Positions 1-7,190 of a stretch of 25,282 nt of DNA are shown here, one piece after another. The notes below the pieces were generated by a model, which was given only the letters and a program-made list of their open reading frames with translations, was not told where the DNA came from and did no database searches. The stretch is from a virus. The translations under genes and the position numbers were made by a program. The stretch is from IMG/VR virus record IMGVR_UViG_3300021963_000601, positions 1-25,282 of that record, one strand, 5' to 3'. The stretch's first letter is position 1. Every line of letters starts with the position of its first letter.

Positions 1-67
1 CTTGTTCGATGCTGGCATCAGAAAAGACTCTTACATAAACCTCATCGAGTTTCTCAATTTTTATCAT
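1..67 (-). CDS. uvsW: Start of probable UvsW helicase (cut by window edge)
   Basis: Only the first 22 codons lie in the window (MIKIEKLDEVYVRVFSDASI...). The ATG overlaps the stop of uvsY as TAATG, so it is translationally coupled to it. In T4 and its relatives the gene directly after uvsY is uvsW, a superfamily 2 DNA/RNA helicase that unwinds R-loops and branched recombination intermediates. The fragment resembles the start of T4 UvsW, which also opens with a short beta-strand pattern and a VRI/VRV motif. The helicase motifs are outside the window, so the call rests on gene order and this weak N-terminal likeness. Confidence 0.6.
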   Translation of the reverse strand, partial: MIKIEKLDEVYVRVFSDASIEQ

Positions 68-504
68 TACATCCCTGCTAGGAACTTCTTCCATTCAACG
101 GCAGTCTTGATTTGCCAGTCTCTGGCTTTAATCTGTCCGAGGATTGATTCCAAAAAGTATATCATTGTTTCAAGGTAGTCGATCTTAACTTTCATTGTGT
201 TGAGATCGCTGTCGCCTGAGAGGAATTCATCCATCTCATTCTTTAGTGGTTTAACACCCTGCCATTGTGGCCAGTCGAGTGCAGTCAACTCTTCGCGTGA
301 GAGTTCACCACGATAGTATCTGAATTTGTTTTTGCGTAAGATGTTGTAGTCAGAACTGAACTTTGTGTGTTTCAGTTTCACATTGACTAGAAGTTTGACG
401 TACTTAGCGTGTAGCTTTGGTGTAGCGGTGGTAGTCTCACCGAGGTAGTTGTCGTCGATCTCGCAATCAACGTCCCACATTTCTTGTATCTGCTCAATAT
501 TCAT
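67..504 (-). CDS. uvsY: UvsY-like recombination mediator
   Basis: A 145-aa protein, close to the 137 aa of T4 UvsY. UvsY loads the UvsX recombinase on single-stranded DNA coated with gp32 during recombination-dependent replication and repair. The family pattern is visible: a charged helical N-terminal half, a central Lys/Arg-rich stretch ending in YYRGELSRE (T4 has YYSGRGDGDE at the same place), and a C-terminal helix with IKARDWQIKTAVEWKKF, which parallels T4 IKSRGFAIKHIQDMRAF. A GGAG ribosome site lies about 6 nt before the ATG. It is followed by an overlapping gene that is probably uvsW, as in T4. Confidence 0.85.
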   Translation of the reverse strand: MNIEQIQEMWDVDCEIDDNYLGETTTATPKLHAKYVKLLVNVKLKHTKFSSDYNILRKNKFRYYRGELSREELTALDWPQWQGVKPLKNEMDEFLSGDSDLNTMKVKIDYLETMIYFLESILGQIKARDWQIKTAVEWKKFLAGM

Positions 505-544
505 AATAACTCCATTTTATAATAGCCTCGTGGCTAAACATCAA

Positions 545-1063
545 TTACAATAATTTATACCATCCAAACTTAAATGTTACAGAAGCAACAACGTAGTTGA
601 CATCATCATTGGTAGAAGCGAATGTCAATGAATCGATAGTAGTCGGAAACACATCATAGAACTGCATTGTCTGGATAGCTTGGTTGTTACTATCTAGGAT
701 TTGTAGCGTAGCGTCAGAGTAGTTCTTAGCCAGTTCACCGTAAGCAGTTGTGTCGTTTGCGTTACCTGAGATGTATTGGTCATAACTTTCTGGGAACCCT
801 AGAGCAACAATCCAGTTGTATAGTGTTCTGTAATTGGTCATGTTCTCATCAACTAAAAACTGCACCACCAGAGGATCGTACTGTAATGTATCACCTGGAA
901 CTGGTTGTGTAGAGAATGGCGTAGAAAACGCTGGTTCTCCAAGATTAATCCCTGGAAGATTTGCCTGCTGACAATTGAATGAAATTTCAGGTAGCTTAGT
1001 TATACTAAACTTGAACCCATTCGGTGACAGTGGATTTAGATTTGAAGGAATAGATGTAGCCAT
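545..1063 (-). CDS. Second tail-tube-fold protein (gp19-like)
   Basis: A 172-aa protein with the organisation of the T4 gp19 tail-tube family: an N-terminal segment with F-x-C-Q-x-A-x-LPG (residues about 29-38), a PFSTQPVPGD strand, a YRTLYNWIVALGFPE helix and a C-terminal paired-strand region ending in FKFGWYKL. It is clearly distinct from the main tube protein at 7191-7778. Similar proteins are known in distant T4 relatives and carried in virions. Whether this one starts or ends the tube, or sits in the baseplate, cannot be read here. It follows the capsid gene but is separated from it by a hairpin terminator. It has no recognisable ribosome site, and a late-promoter-like box ends only 5 nt before the ATG. 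Confidence 0.7.
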   Translation of the reverse strand: MATSIPSNLNPLSPNGFKFSITKLPEISFNCQQANLPGINLGEPAFSTPFSTQPVPGDTLQYDPLVVQFLVDENMTNYRTLYNWIVALGFPESYDQYISGNANDTTAYGELAKNYSDATLQILDSNNQAIQTMQFYDVFPTTIDSLTFASTNDDVNYVVASVTFKFGWYKLL

Positions 1064-1068
1064 ACTAT

Positions 1069-1076
1069 TATTTAGG
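1069..1076 (-). promoter_or_regulatory. Late-promoter-like box (CCTAAATA) abutting a start codon
   Basis: The minus strand reads CCTAAATA followed by ATAGT and then the ATG of the 172-aa tube-fold gene. It matches the last six bases of the T4 late consensus TATAAATA. T4 late boxes occupy -13 to -6, which would put +1 exactly on the A of this ATG. CTAAATA also precedes two other genes here (18094-18101 and 21336-21343). Not proven active. Confidence 0.45.
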
Positions 1077-1081
1077 AAATG

Positions 1082-1108
1082 AAAAAAGGGAGCCGAAGCT
1101 CCCTTTTT
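1082..1108 (-). terminator. Intrinsic terminator after major capsid gene
   Basis: On the minus strand a perfect 6-bp stem GGGAGC / GCTCCC is closed by the very stable TTCG tetraloop (C-UUCG-G) and followed by six T. Flanking A and T runs can extend the stem, so it may also act on the plus strand. It begins about 27 nt after the capsid gene stop and is the clearest terminator in the window. Confidence 0.9.
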
Positions 1109-1134
1109 AGTACCTAGTAACAGGCTCTTGCTGA

Positions 1135-2451
1135 TTACAGCAAGTTAGTTACTTTAACCTTACGGTAGTAGTAGTTTGCGTTAGCAGTCAAGTTGTCTTG
1201 ACCAGCAGCGCCGTCATCCAAGTTAACGAATGGGTTAGCAACTAGACCGTAACGAGTCTTGAAACCAATCTTTGGTTGGAAGCTGTTTGGATCAACAGCA
1301 CGAACCATTTGCAATGGAACGTATGGGCAGTAGAACAAACCAGCGTCAAAAGCAGAAGCGCCTTTGTAACCAACAACGAAGAACTGGCTGTTAGAAACGT
1401 TAGAAGTATATGGATCAACATACACTTTGTACTTGCCGTTTAGAACACCAGCGAAAGTAGTAGATGTGTCATCTACGTTTAGAGCATTCTTACCAGTGAT
1501 ACCAGAAGAATAGTCAAGAACACCAGCCATCGCTAGAGCAGAAGCAACGTCTGCAGAAGTGATGATGATGTTACCACGTCCACGACGAGTTTGTTGACCG
1601 ATAGCATTGGCTTCACGTTCGATTTGGAACATTAGACCTTTGAACTTTTCAACAGACCAACGACCGTTAGAGTCAACGTCCAAGTCGAAAGTACCAGCAG
1701 TAGCAGTACCAACTGCAGCACCTTGCTTAGCAGCAGTGTAAACAGTACGAACAACTTCACGGTTGATTTCAGAAAGGATTTCTGTAGAAAGGATGTTGCT
1801 CAATTCGCCTTCAGCGTCAAGACCGTGAACAGATTTCAAGTCTTGTGCCAATTCGATAGAGTATTCAGCCTTCAAAGCACGAGTCTTTGCAGTTACAGAA
1901 GTCTTTTCGATAGAGAATGCCATCTCACCGAAAGCACCGTCACCGTTACCGCCTTGACCAAGACGCTCAGCAGCGGCAGTAGCCATACCAGTACCAGTAG
2001 TGTTGTTTGCTGGATCCCAAGAAGAACCAGCGTGAGTGCCAGTACCAGAGAAGTCAGTATCTGCTTCGTTGAACAACGCTTCAGTACCGTTTTGAGCAGC
2101 GTAGCGAGACTTCATTGCGAAGATCAAGCCAGTTGGCTGAGTCATTGGCTGAACACCAGCGATATCATAAGCGATAAGCTGTGGCATTGCACGACGAACT
2201 AGGGAGATCAATACTGGGTCGAAACCAGCCATTTGACCGTTAGTACCTGCACCGCCCATGGAGACGCCAGTACCACCAAAGTTAGTTGGAGCAGTTTCGA
2301 AAAGTGCTTCAGCTTGCTTTTGCATTTCACGTTCTTGGTTTTCCAAAAGAACGGCAGTAACCTCTTTACGGTACTGATCTTTGAAAGCTGGTGCACCTTC
2401 GTGATTCAACACTGGTGCCCATTTTTCCATTAGAGCTTGACGAGTTGTCAT
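1135..2451 (-). CDS. 23: Major capsid protein gp23
   Basis: A 438-aa homologue of T4 gp23, the HK97-fold subunit of the capsid hexamers. Colinear T4-like blocks include the N-terminal LMEKWAPVLNHEGAP segment, LVRRAMPQLIAYDIAGVQPM (about residues 83-102), the AEYSIELAQDLKSVHGLDAEGELSNILSTEI type region, GRGNIIITSADV, FAGVLNGKYKVYVDPY, VGYKG and FQPKIGFKTRYGLVANPF. It is about 80 residues shorter than T4 gp23 (521 aa), as in other distant T4 relatives, with the loss mainly in the central insertion region. The N-terminal about 52 residues are a likely propeptide removed by the gp21 protease, with a candidate site after LFE52. The ribosome site AAAGGA lies about 9 nt before the ATG. It is followed by a strong terminator. 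Confidence 0.97.
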   Translation of the reverse strand: MTTRQALMEKWAPVLNHEGAPAFKDQYRKEVTAVLLENQEREMQKQAEALFETAPTNFGGTGVSMGGAGTNGQMAGFDPVLISLVRRAMPQLIAYDIAGVQPMTQPTGLIFAMKSRYAAQNGTEALFNEADTDFSGTGTHAGSSWDPANNTTGTGMATAAAERLGQGGNGDGAFGEMAFSIEKTSVTAKTRALKAEYSIELAQDLKSVHGLDAEGELSNILSTEILSEINREVVRTVYTAAKQGAAVGTATAGTFDLDVDSNGRWSVEKFKGLMFQIEREANAIGQQTRRGRGNIIITSADVASALAMAGVLDYSSGITGKNALNVDDTSTTFAGVLNGKYKVYVDPYTSNVSNSQFFVVGYKGASAFDAGLFYCPYVPLQMVRAVDPNSFQPKIGFKTRYGLVANPFVNLDDGAAGQDNLTANANYYYRKVKVTNLL

Positions 2452-2468
2452 TTTTGTTTTCCTTTAAA

Positions 2469-3485
2469 TTAGATTTTGTTGAGTGCTGATAGATATGCAG
2501 ACATTTTTGGATCGACAGGGGCTACCTTCTTTTCCTCAGTCAACACTTCTACTGGAGCGTCAGTAACAACAGATGCTACTTCAGTCTTCTTACCAGAGAA
2601 ATAATTCTCACGGATAGTCTTGACTTTAGTCTCATAAGTTCCTGCGTCTTCATAAGAAAGTTCTTCAACTAGGCTCATGAACTTTTCAGTTTCAGAGTCA
2701 GTCAAACCTTCGCTGATTTGTTTAACAATCTCTTGACGCTTAGCTTCTGCCAAAGTCTTAGTCAACTCAACGTTGGTTTCGACTTGTTCATTTAGCTTAG
2801 CTTCCAAAGCAGTAATTTTTTCTTCCATTTCGCCAAGTACATCGTACTTTTCTTCTGGAATATCAATATAATGCTCTTCAAAGAGACCTTTCAAGCCAGT
2901 AATGAAACCTTCTAAGATCTCAGACTTGATACCACGCTCAAGGGCTAATTCATTCTGTGCAATCCACTGCTCGGCAATATAGCCAAGATATCCATCAACT
3001 TGTTCAACAATTCCCTGAGTATTCTGCTCGACTTGCTCAGCAAGTTTAGCTTCGAATTCTTCGCTAATACGTGCAACTTCTTCGTTAACACGTGCTAAAA
3101 CAGCTGCTTCATAAATTGTAGCTGCTTTAGATTTAAAATCTTCTGTTAGCTCTTCACCATTGAAAAGAGCATCCATATCTTCTTTCATGCCTTTAGAGGC
3201 AGTTCCTTGACGGATAGGAGCTTGGTCACCATTTTTAGGATTTTGAGATCCTTGTGGTGCAACTTCAGCTTGCTTCTCGTCGTCCACGTTATTACGTGCA
3301 GAGTCTGGATTAGGTGTTTCACCACCGCTTGGTACTGCGTCACCTTGACGGATGACAGCTTTCTCACCAGATGCGCCAGCAGCAACATCTTTAGCGCCTG
3401 TCTCAGCACCACCTAGTTTTGCTTCATCTAGTTTTTGCTTTTTAGATTCAGCTAGAATCTGTGCAATCTTTTGTTCGATAGACAT
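2469..3485 (-). CDS. 22: Prohead core scaffold protein gp22
   Basis: A 338-aa, highly charged, mostly helical protein directly between the protease and capsid genes, which is the place of T4 gp22, the main internal scaffold of the prohead. An N-terminal Gly/Pro/Asn-rich linker (about residues 25-100) leads into MDALFNGEELTEDFKSK, then a long helical section with IYEAAVLARVNEEVARISEEFEAKL and a conserved YLGYIAEQWIAQNELALERGIK block. T4 gp22 is 269 aa, so this one is longer. It contains [LI]xE motifs of the type cut by gp21: ILAE13 and LDE21-AKL. The ribosome site AGGAG is 7 nt before the ATG, and two overlapping late boxes lie upstream at 3522-3536. Confidence 0.92.
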   Translation of the reverse strand: MSIEQKIAQILAESKKQKLDEAKLGGAETGAKDVAAGASGEKAVIRQGDAVPSGGETPNPDSARNNVDDEKQAEVAPQGSQNPKNGDQAPIRQGTASKGMKEDMDALFNGEELTEDFKSKAATIYEAAVLARVNEEVARISEEFEAKLAEQVEQNTQGIVEQVDGYLGYIAEQWIAQNELALERGIKSEILEGFITGLKGLFEEHYIDIPEEKYDVLGEMEEKITALEAKLNEQVETNVELTKTLAEAKRQEIVKQISEGLTDSETEKFMSLVEELSYEDAGTYETKVKTIRENYFSGKKTEVASVVTDAPVEVLTEEKKVAPVDPKMSAYLSALNKI

Positions 3486-3521
3486 TCGTTATCTCCTGTA
3501 ACTGGATTAGTTCTATTAAAT

Positions 3522-3536
3522 TATTTATTATTTATC
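3522..3536 (-). promoter_or_regulatory. Tandem late-promoter boxes for gp22
   Basis: On the minus strand GATAAATA (3529-3536) and AATAAATA (3522-3529) overlap by one base. Each matches seven of eight bases of the T4 late consensus TATAAATA. Expected starts are near 3523 and 3516, giving a 31-38 nt leader that contains the AGGAG site of gp22. The boxes overlap the last codons of the protease gene. Confidence 0.75.
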
Positions 3537-4185
3537 TGATTTTACTCAGAAAATTTTGGAAAGCGTGCAATTTAGCTTCCTCTAGTTGTCGAGTAGAAGC
3601 CTTTCTGATTGAAGCCTTAGCAGCTTCGATTTGTTGCTCCACAAACTTTCCATCAATATAAATCCACTCTTTGTTTTCCATAATACCACGGACAAAAGCG
3701 TCTGGGGCAGATGGGTCTGCCACGATGTCCGCAGCAGTGGATAACATAAAGTCATCCTGAACAACATTAACCCCTTCTTTATTTAATTGAAGAGAGCCAA
3801 GTGCTCTTGAAGAAACACCAAGATTAGCGCCACCGTCTAGAAGACCTCTAGCGATGTTGCCCATTGGAGTCTCTAAAATCTTTGCCTTACCGATGTAGTT
3901 AGTACCTTCTTTGCGAAGGTCAACGATAAGATGGGAGACACGGTCCAAGTTAATAGATGGAGTGTCTGGGTGACCAAGTTCACCGTAAGCACGGTTGTTC
4001 TGAACTTGTTCTTGTAAGTAACGTGCAACTTCCTTGTCCATAACATGCTCTGGGTACATACGCTTGTTACGGTTCTGGATGTTTGACTGTAGGAAGACAC
4101 CTTCAATAAAGTATGTCTTGCCTTTGCCTAGCTTCTCTTCAACGATCAGCTTGGCTTCTTGGATGTCTTCTCTAATTAGTTTCAT
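3532..4185 (-). CDS. 21: Prohead protease gp21
   Basis: A 217-aa homologue of T4 gp21 (212 aa), the serine protease that matures the prohead by cutting scaffold and capsid proteins after [LI]xE. Family hallmarks are YFIEGVFLQSNIQNRNKRMYP (residues 25-45), the catalytic-His motif GELGHP (His72), the catalytic-Ser motif GVSSRALGS (Ser125/126) and SAPDAFV. I set the start at 4185 (MKLIRED...), just after the upstream stop and with AAGG about 7 nt before it. An in-frame ATG at 4233 would add 16 residues encoded inside the preceding gene and is not family-like. Possible self-cleavage sites are IQE10-AKL and LEE203-AKL. Confidence 0.95.
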   Translation of the reverse strand: MKLIREDIQEAKLIVEEKLGKGKTYFIEGVFLQSNIQNRNKRMYPEHVMDKEVARYLQEQVQNNRAYGELGHPDTPSINLDRVSHLIVDLRKEGTNYIGKAKILETPMGNIARGLLDGGANLGVSSRALGSLQLNKEGVNVVQDDFMLSTAADIVADPSAPDAFVRGIMENKEWIYIDGKFVEQQIEAAKASIRKASTRQLEEAKLHAFQNFLSKIR

Positions 4186-4186
4186 T

Positions 4187-4648
4187 TTAGACCTTATCTG
4201 GAGAACCTGACACAGTAGTAGAAGCACCAACACGAGTCACATCATCGTAAGAACCGTAAGTAGCAGTTTCAACTTTAGTGTTCCAACCAGCAAGTTTACG
4301 AAGAACTAACCATCCAGTAACATCTTTTGCTGAGTGGTTATCAATAACAATGTCAGATGTGTTGTCGTTATTAACAGGGATGCCAACTGTATTGAATTCA
4401 ATATTAATATCGTTCTCAGGAGCGCAAGAAATAACACGTTTGTTATTTCTATCAATTCTAACATGCGCACCCAATTCACCTGAACATACAAATTTAACTA
4501 TGTCAACTTTTGGTGCGTCAGAGTTTCTTTGCTGTGTTGGCGCAGTTAGATCAGCGATAGTAATAGTGCCTGTTTCTGCAGCAGAAGATGAGAAATGAAT
4601 CACAGTCTCCTGGTTTGTGTTTTTGGTTGTTGTGAAAATGACAGCCAT
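4187..4648 (-). CDS. Beta-rich protein of unknown function in capsid module
   Basis: A 153-aa protein that I do not recognise from T4. It is rich in Thr, Val, Asn and Asp with alternating hydrophobic residues, which suggests an all-beta fold. There is no signal peptide, no membrane segment and no obvious catalytic motif. Two Cys occur (in FVCSGELG and ISCAPEND). Its C-terminus is a flexible Ser/Thr/Gly stretch. It lies between a probable prohead-core gene and the protease gene, starts from a clear GAGG site, and ends one base before the protease ATG, so it is co-expressed with capsid assembly. A small virion or capsid-decoration protein is a reasonable guess, but only a guess. Confidence 0.55.
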   Translation of the reverse strand: MAVIFTTTKNTNQETVIHFSSSAAETGTITIADLTAPTQQRNSDAPKVDIVKFVCSGELGAHVRIDRNNKRVISCAPENDINIEFNTVGIPVNNDNTSDIVIDNHSAKDVTGWLVLRKLAGWNTKVETATYGSYDDVTRVGASTTVSGSPDKV

Positions 4649-4650
4649 TT

Positions 4651-5196
4651 TTATTCCTCTATTTGTTCAAGCACATGAAGGAAATTGCTACTGCTTTCTC
4701 TCATGTACTCGATAATCTCTGCTTGATCAGATAATAAGTTATTTAGGCGTTCTTGCGTTTGTTCAGAGATTGCGATGATACATTCGTCATTAAGTACATA
4801 ATGAAGTTTCCCCTCAACAATCTTATCTAACTTATTAAGCTGACGGATTCTTTGTACGACTGGGTCTACTGTAAAAATGTTGGAAGAAGCCAGTTTAATA
4901 TAATTCTCTATAAGTGTATCTGTTACTTTGATTTCGTAATATTCTTTAATAATACTAGCTACTTTGTTGCCAGATAGTTCTTCATATAAATCTTTTGATA
5001 CTTGTTGTTCTAATTTTTCACTAATATATTCTTGCTTAACGTATTGTCTAGCTTCTTCCAAACTTTTGAATTGAGTTTCAGATCCATCAATTAGCACTTT
5101 TCCTTCATCTGTTTTTTCAATCAGATGCATATAAGAACGAACACTCTCTGCGATGTTCGCTTTTTTAACTGACTTTGTGAACTCTGAGTAGTACAT
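4651..5196 (-). CDS. Helical protein in prohead-core position
   Basis: A 181-aa charged, mainly helical protein without membrane segments. It lies between a probable core gene and the unknown beta-rich gene, in the T4 interval between portal (gp20) and protease (gp21) that holds the prohead-core genes 67 and 68. It contains SLEEARQYVKQEYISEKLEQQ and a C-terminal helix QERLNNLLSDQAEIIEYM. One LEE-AR site could be a gp21 substrate. The ATG overlaps the preceding stop as TAATG, implying coupled translation. Assignment to prohead assembly is from position and composition only; no clear T4 homologue is recognised. Confidence 0.5.
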   Translation of the reverse strand: MYYSEFTKSVKKANIAESVRSYMHLIEKTDEGKVLIDGSETQFKSLEEARQYVKQEYISEKLEQQVSKDLYEELSGNKVASIIKEYYEIKVTDTLIENYIKLASSNIFTVDPVVQRIRQLNKLDKIVEGKLHYVLNDECIIAISEQTQERLNNLLSDQAEIIEYMRESSSNFLHVLEQIEE

Positions 5197-5585
5197 TACT
5201 TGTTAGACTTTTCTGGATGTTTAGCGTAATATGCACCTAGTGCCATTTTGATTCGCTCTTTTTTAGACTTACCTTCAAATTTAGGATTGTCACTGTGAAC
5301 GAAATCTTTAATAACATTACTTGCTGGAGTTTTCTTAGTTAAAACTTCATCAAGTTGTTCTTCAGTCAAAGAATCAATGGTTTCTAAATCGTAATCTTCT
5401 TCAACAACTGTATTACCAGATGATTCTTCTGTAGGAGATCTGAACATACTTTGCGCCATATTTTGACGCATATCATCTAATTTAGCAGAAATCTTTTCTG
5501 CCATGGCTGCTTGAAATGCATTCTCTGTTCGAGTAGCATCTTTAGCCATCATCGCATTCACTAGTTCTTGTACATTTTGGTTCAT
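5196..5585 (-). CDS. Probable prohead core protein (gp68-like position)
   Basis: A 129-aa protein directly after the portal gene, overlapping it as ATGA. The N-terminal half is a predicted helix (residues 1-48) with AFQAAMAEKISAKLDDMRQNMAQSMF. This pattern of repeated small residues and KISAKL-type helix is seen in small core proteins at this locus in T4 relatives. The middle is acidic (EEDYDLETIDSLTEEQLDEV, about residues 61-80). The C-terminus is basic (KSKKERIKMALGAYYAKHPEK). The ribosome site AGGAG lies inside the portal gene end. Role in the prohead core is inferred from position and this pattern. Confidence 0.6.
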   Translation of the reverse strand: MNQNVQELVNAMMAKDATRTENAFQAAMAEKISAKLDDMRQNMAQSMFRSPTEESSGNTVVEEDYDLETIDSLTEEQLDEVLTKKTPASNVIKDFVHSDNPKFEGKSKKERIKMALGAYYAKHPEKSNK

Positions 5586-7171
5586 TTGTTATCTCCTGTT
5601 TGTGTGTCGCTCGTTGGGGCTTCAAGTGCCTGTGGAGCATTCGCTTGTAAATAATTTTGCTGAGCAGCTTGAGTAGCACCTGCTATCTCACCATCACGTG
5701 AAGCAAAGTCCATATGGAAGTCTTCTTCAGCATCCATTTCTTTTTGCATCTGCTCGATATCTTCTTCAGTCTGTTGAAGAACATTCTTCTTAACCCAGTT
5801 CATAGAGAAGAACTTGCCGATGTATGGCTCCATCTGTTGGATAGTAGCAATACGAGCCATCATCACTTCATTGTCTTTCAACTCTGAATAGTGGTTGTCT
5901 TCTACGAAGTCATAGCGGATATCTTGTTTGATCTCGTCCCACTCTTCTGGGCGCATGATATTCTTTGCAGCCAACTGAACACGTAGTGCGTCAGTGAACA
6001 TAGTTGCAAATTTCTTACGCAAACGAGAAACAAACTTGTGAAACTTAATTTCATCTCTAGAGATTTCAACAGAACGACCAATAGAGAACCCTTGTTGTTC
6101 TTGCAAACGACCAACTGGTACGTTGAGTGCGTGATACAACTTGTTCTGGAAGTATTGAATATCTTCGATATCACCAAGATTTTGTCCACCTGGAAGTGTA
6201 GTAATTTCTGTACCTTTACCACCTTCACGGCGAGGCATCCAGAAGTCTTCCATCATAGACATATGTTTACGATCGTCACGCACTTCGCCAGTTGTAGCGT
6301 CATAAACAATCTTATTACGGAACTTATTCATAATGTCCGTAACATATTGCTCAGCCTTAACCTTAGGTAAGTTACCAACGTCGATGTAGAAAATACGACG
6401 TTCTGGTGCACGAGAAATACGATAGATGACCAATGCGTCTTCAATCATCTTCAGCTGATTAACAGCTTTAATTGCTTTGTGTAGGTATGACATCATCATA
6501 CCAGTATTCTGGTCTAGATAACCAGATGGAACATAAACGATAGAGTCAATGGATAACTTGATCCCTTGTGTCGTTTGTTCAGTAATACCTTTGTCGTTAA
6601 ACAGATAGAACTCTTCAACAGCTTTGATAACTTCAACACCTTGTTGGTTCTTTTCTTTAATAACGTTTTTAATACGACGAATCTTACGTGGGTCAATGTA
6701 TCGCAATTCAACGATACCTTGCTTTAAATTCTTTTCGTCGATTAGAATCTGATAGTAAAGGCGTCCATCAATATACCAAGAACGGAAGATATCATGTGCA
6801 CGCTCTTCAAACTTTAAAACTTTGAGAACATTGTCAAATTCTTCGTTAATCTTTTTCTTGATATTTGGAGAAACATCTACTGCGTCTAAGTTCATCTTGA
6901 CGCACTTACCCTGCTCGTCTACAACAATTGCTTCGTTGACGATGTCTTCAATTGCTGAATCGCAATCGGAATATTGTGCGACTTCACGGTAACGGCGGAT
7001 AAGGTCATTTTCGTTTTTAACGACGCCTTCGACGTCCATAACCATACCGTAATAACCACCAGCATTAACACCAGTGTTTATTACGGTACTGCCGTCAACT
7101 GGAGGGGGAGCTACGACACTGTCAAGCTCCCTCTCTTTTTTACGTGTAATCTCGAATCCAAAAAATTGCAT
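5582..7171 (-). CDS. 20: Portal vertex protein gp20
   Basis: A 529-aa homologue of T4 gp20 (524 aa), the dodecameric ring at the unique capsid vertex through which DNA is packaged and to which the neck binds. Recognisable blocks are YREVAQYSDCDSAIEDIVNEAIV (about residues 61-83), WYIDGRLYYQ, ELRYIDPRKIRRI, SGYLDQNTGMMMSYLHKAIKAVNQLKMIEDALVIYRISRAPERRIFYIDVGNLPK, EDFWMPRREGGKGTEITTLPGG and YHALNVPVGRL. The C-terminal tail is acidic and then Ala/Gln-rich. A good AGAAGGA site lies about 9 nt before the ATG. The gene is followed by the core gene with ATGA overlap. Confidence 0.97.
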   Translation of the reverse strand: MQFFGFEITRKKERELDSVVAPPPVDGSTVINTGVNAGGYYGMVMDVEGVVKNENDLIRRYREVAQYSDCDSAIEDIVNEAIVVDEQGKCVKMNLDAVDVSPNIKKKINEEFDNVLKVLKFEERAHDIFRSWYIDGRLYYQILIDEKNLKQGIVELRYIDPRKIRRIKNVIKEKNQQGVEVIKAVEEFYLFNDKGITEQTTQGIKLSIDSIVYVPSGYLDQNTGMMMSYLHKAIKAVNQLKMIEDALVIYRISRAPERRIFYIDVGNLPKVKAEQYVTDIMNKFRNKIVYDATTGEVRDDRKHMSMMEDFWMPRREGGKGTEITTLPGGQNLGDIEDIQYFQNKLYHALNVPVGRLQEQQGFSIGRSVEISRDEIKFHKFVSRLRKKFATMFTDALRVQLAAKNIMRPEEWDEIKQDIRYDFVEDNHYSELKDNEVMMARIATIQQMEPYIGKFFSMNWVKKNVLQQTEEDIEQMQKEMDAEEDFHMDFASRDGEIAGATQAAQQNYLQANAPQALEAPTSDTQTGDNK

Positions 7172-7190
7172 TATATAATCCTTCTATCAA

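Noticed and set aside
523-536. Short hairpin TAGCC/GGCTA before uvsY
   Set aside because: Only five base pairs with no T run after it on the minus strand. Too weak to call a terminator.
509-544. Sigma-70-like promoter for uvsY (TTGATG, 17 nt, TATAAA)
   Set aside because: The match is fair, but the start would fall near 509, after the GGAG site, leaving the message without it. Chance match in AT-rich gap is likely; not listed as a feature.
1723-2202. Plus-strand open frame of 159 codons inside the capsid gene
   Set aside because: It is antisense to highly conserved gp23 sequence and resembles no protein.
4185-4233. Upstream in-frame ATG for the prohead protease
   Set aside because: The extra residues (MLVLLLLCQV...) look like a signal peptide but are read from the end of the preceding gene in another frame. 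The start at 4185 has the ribosome site and fits the family.
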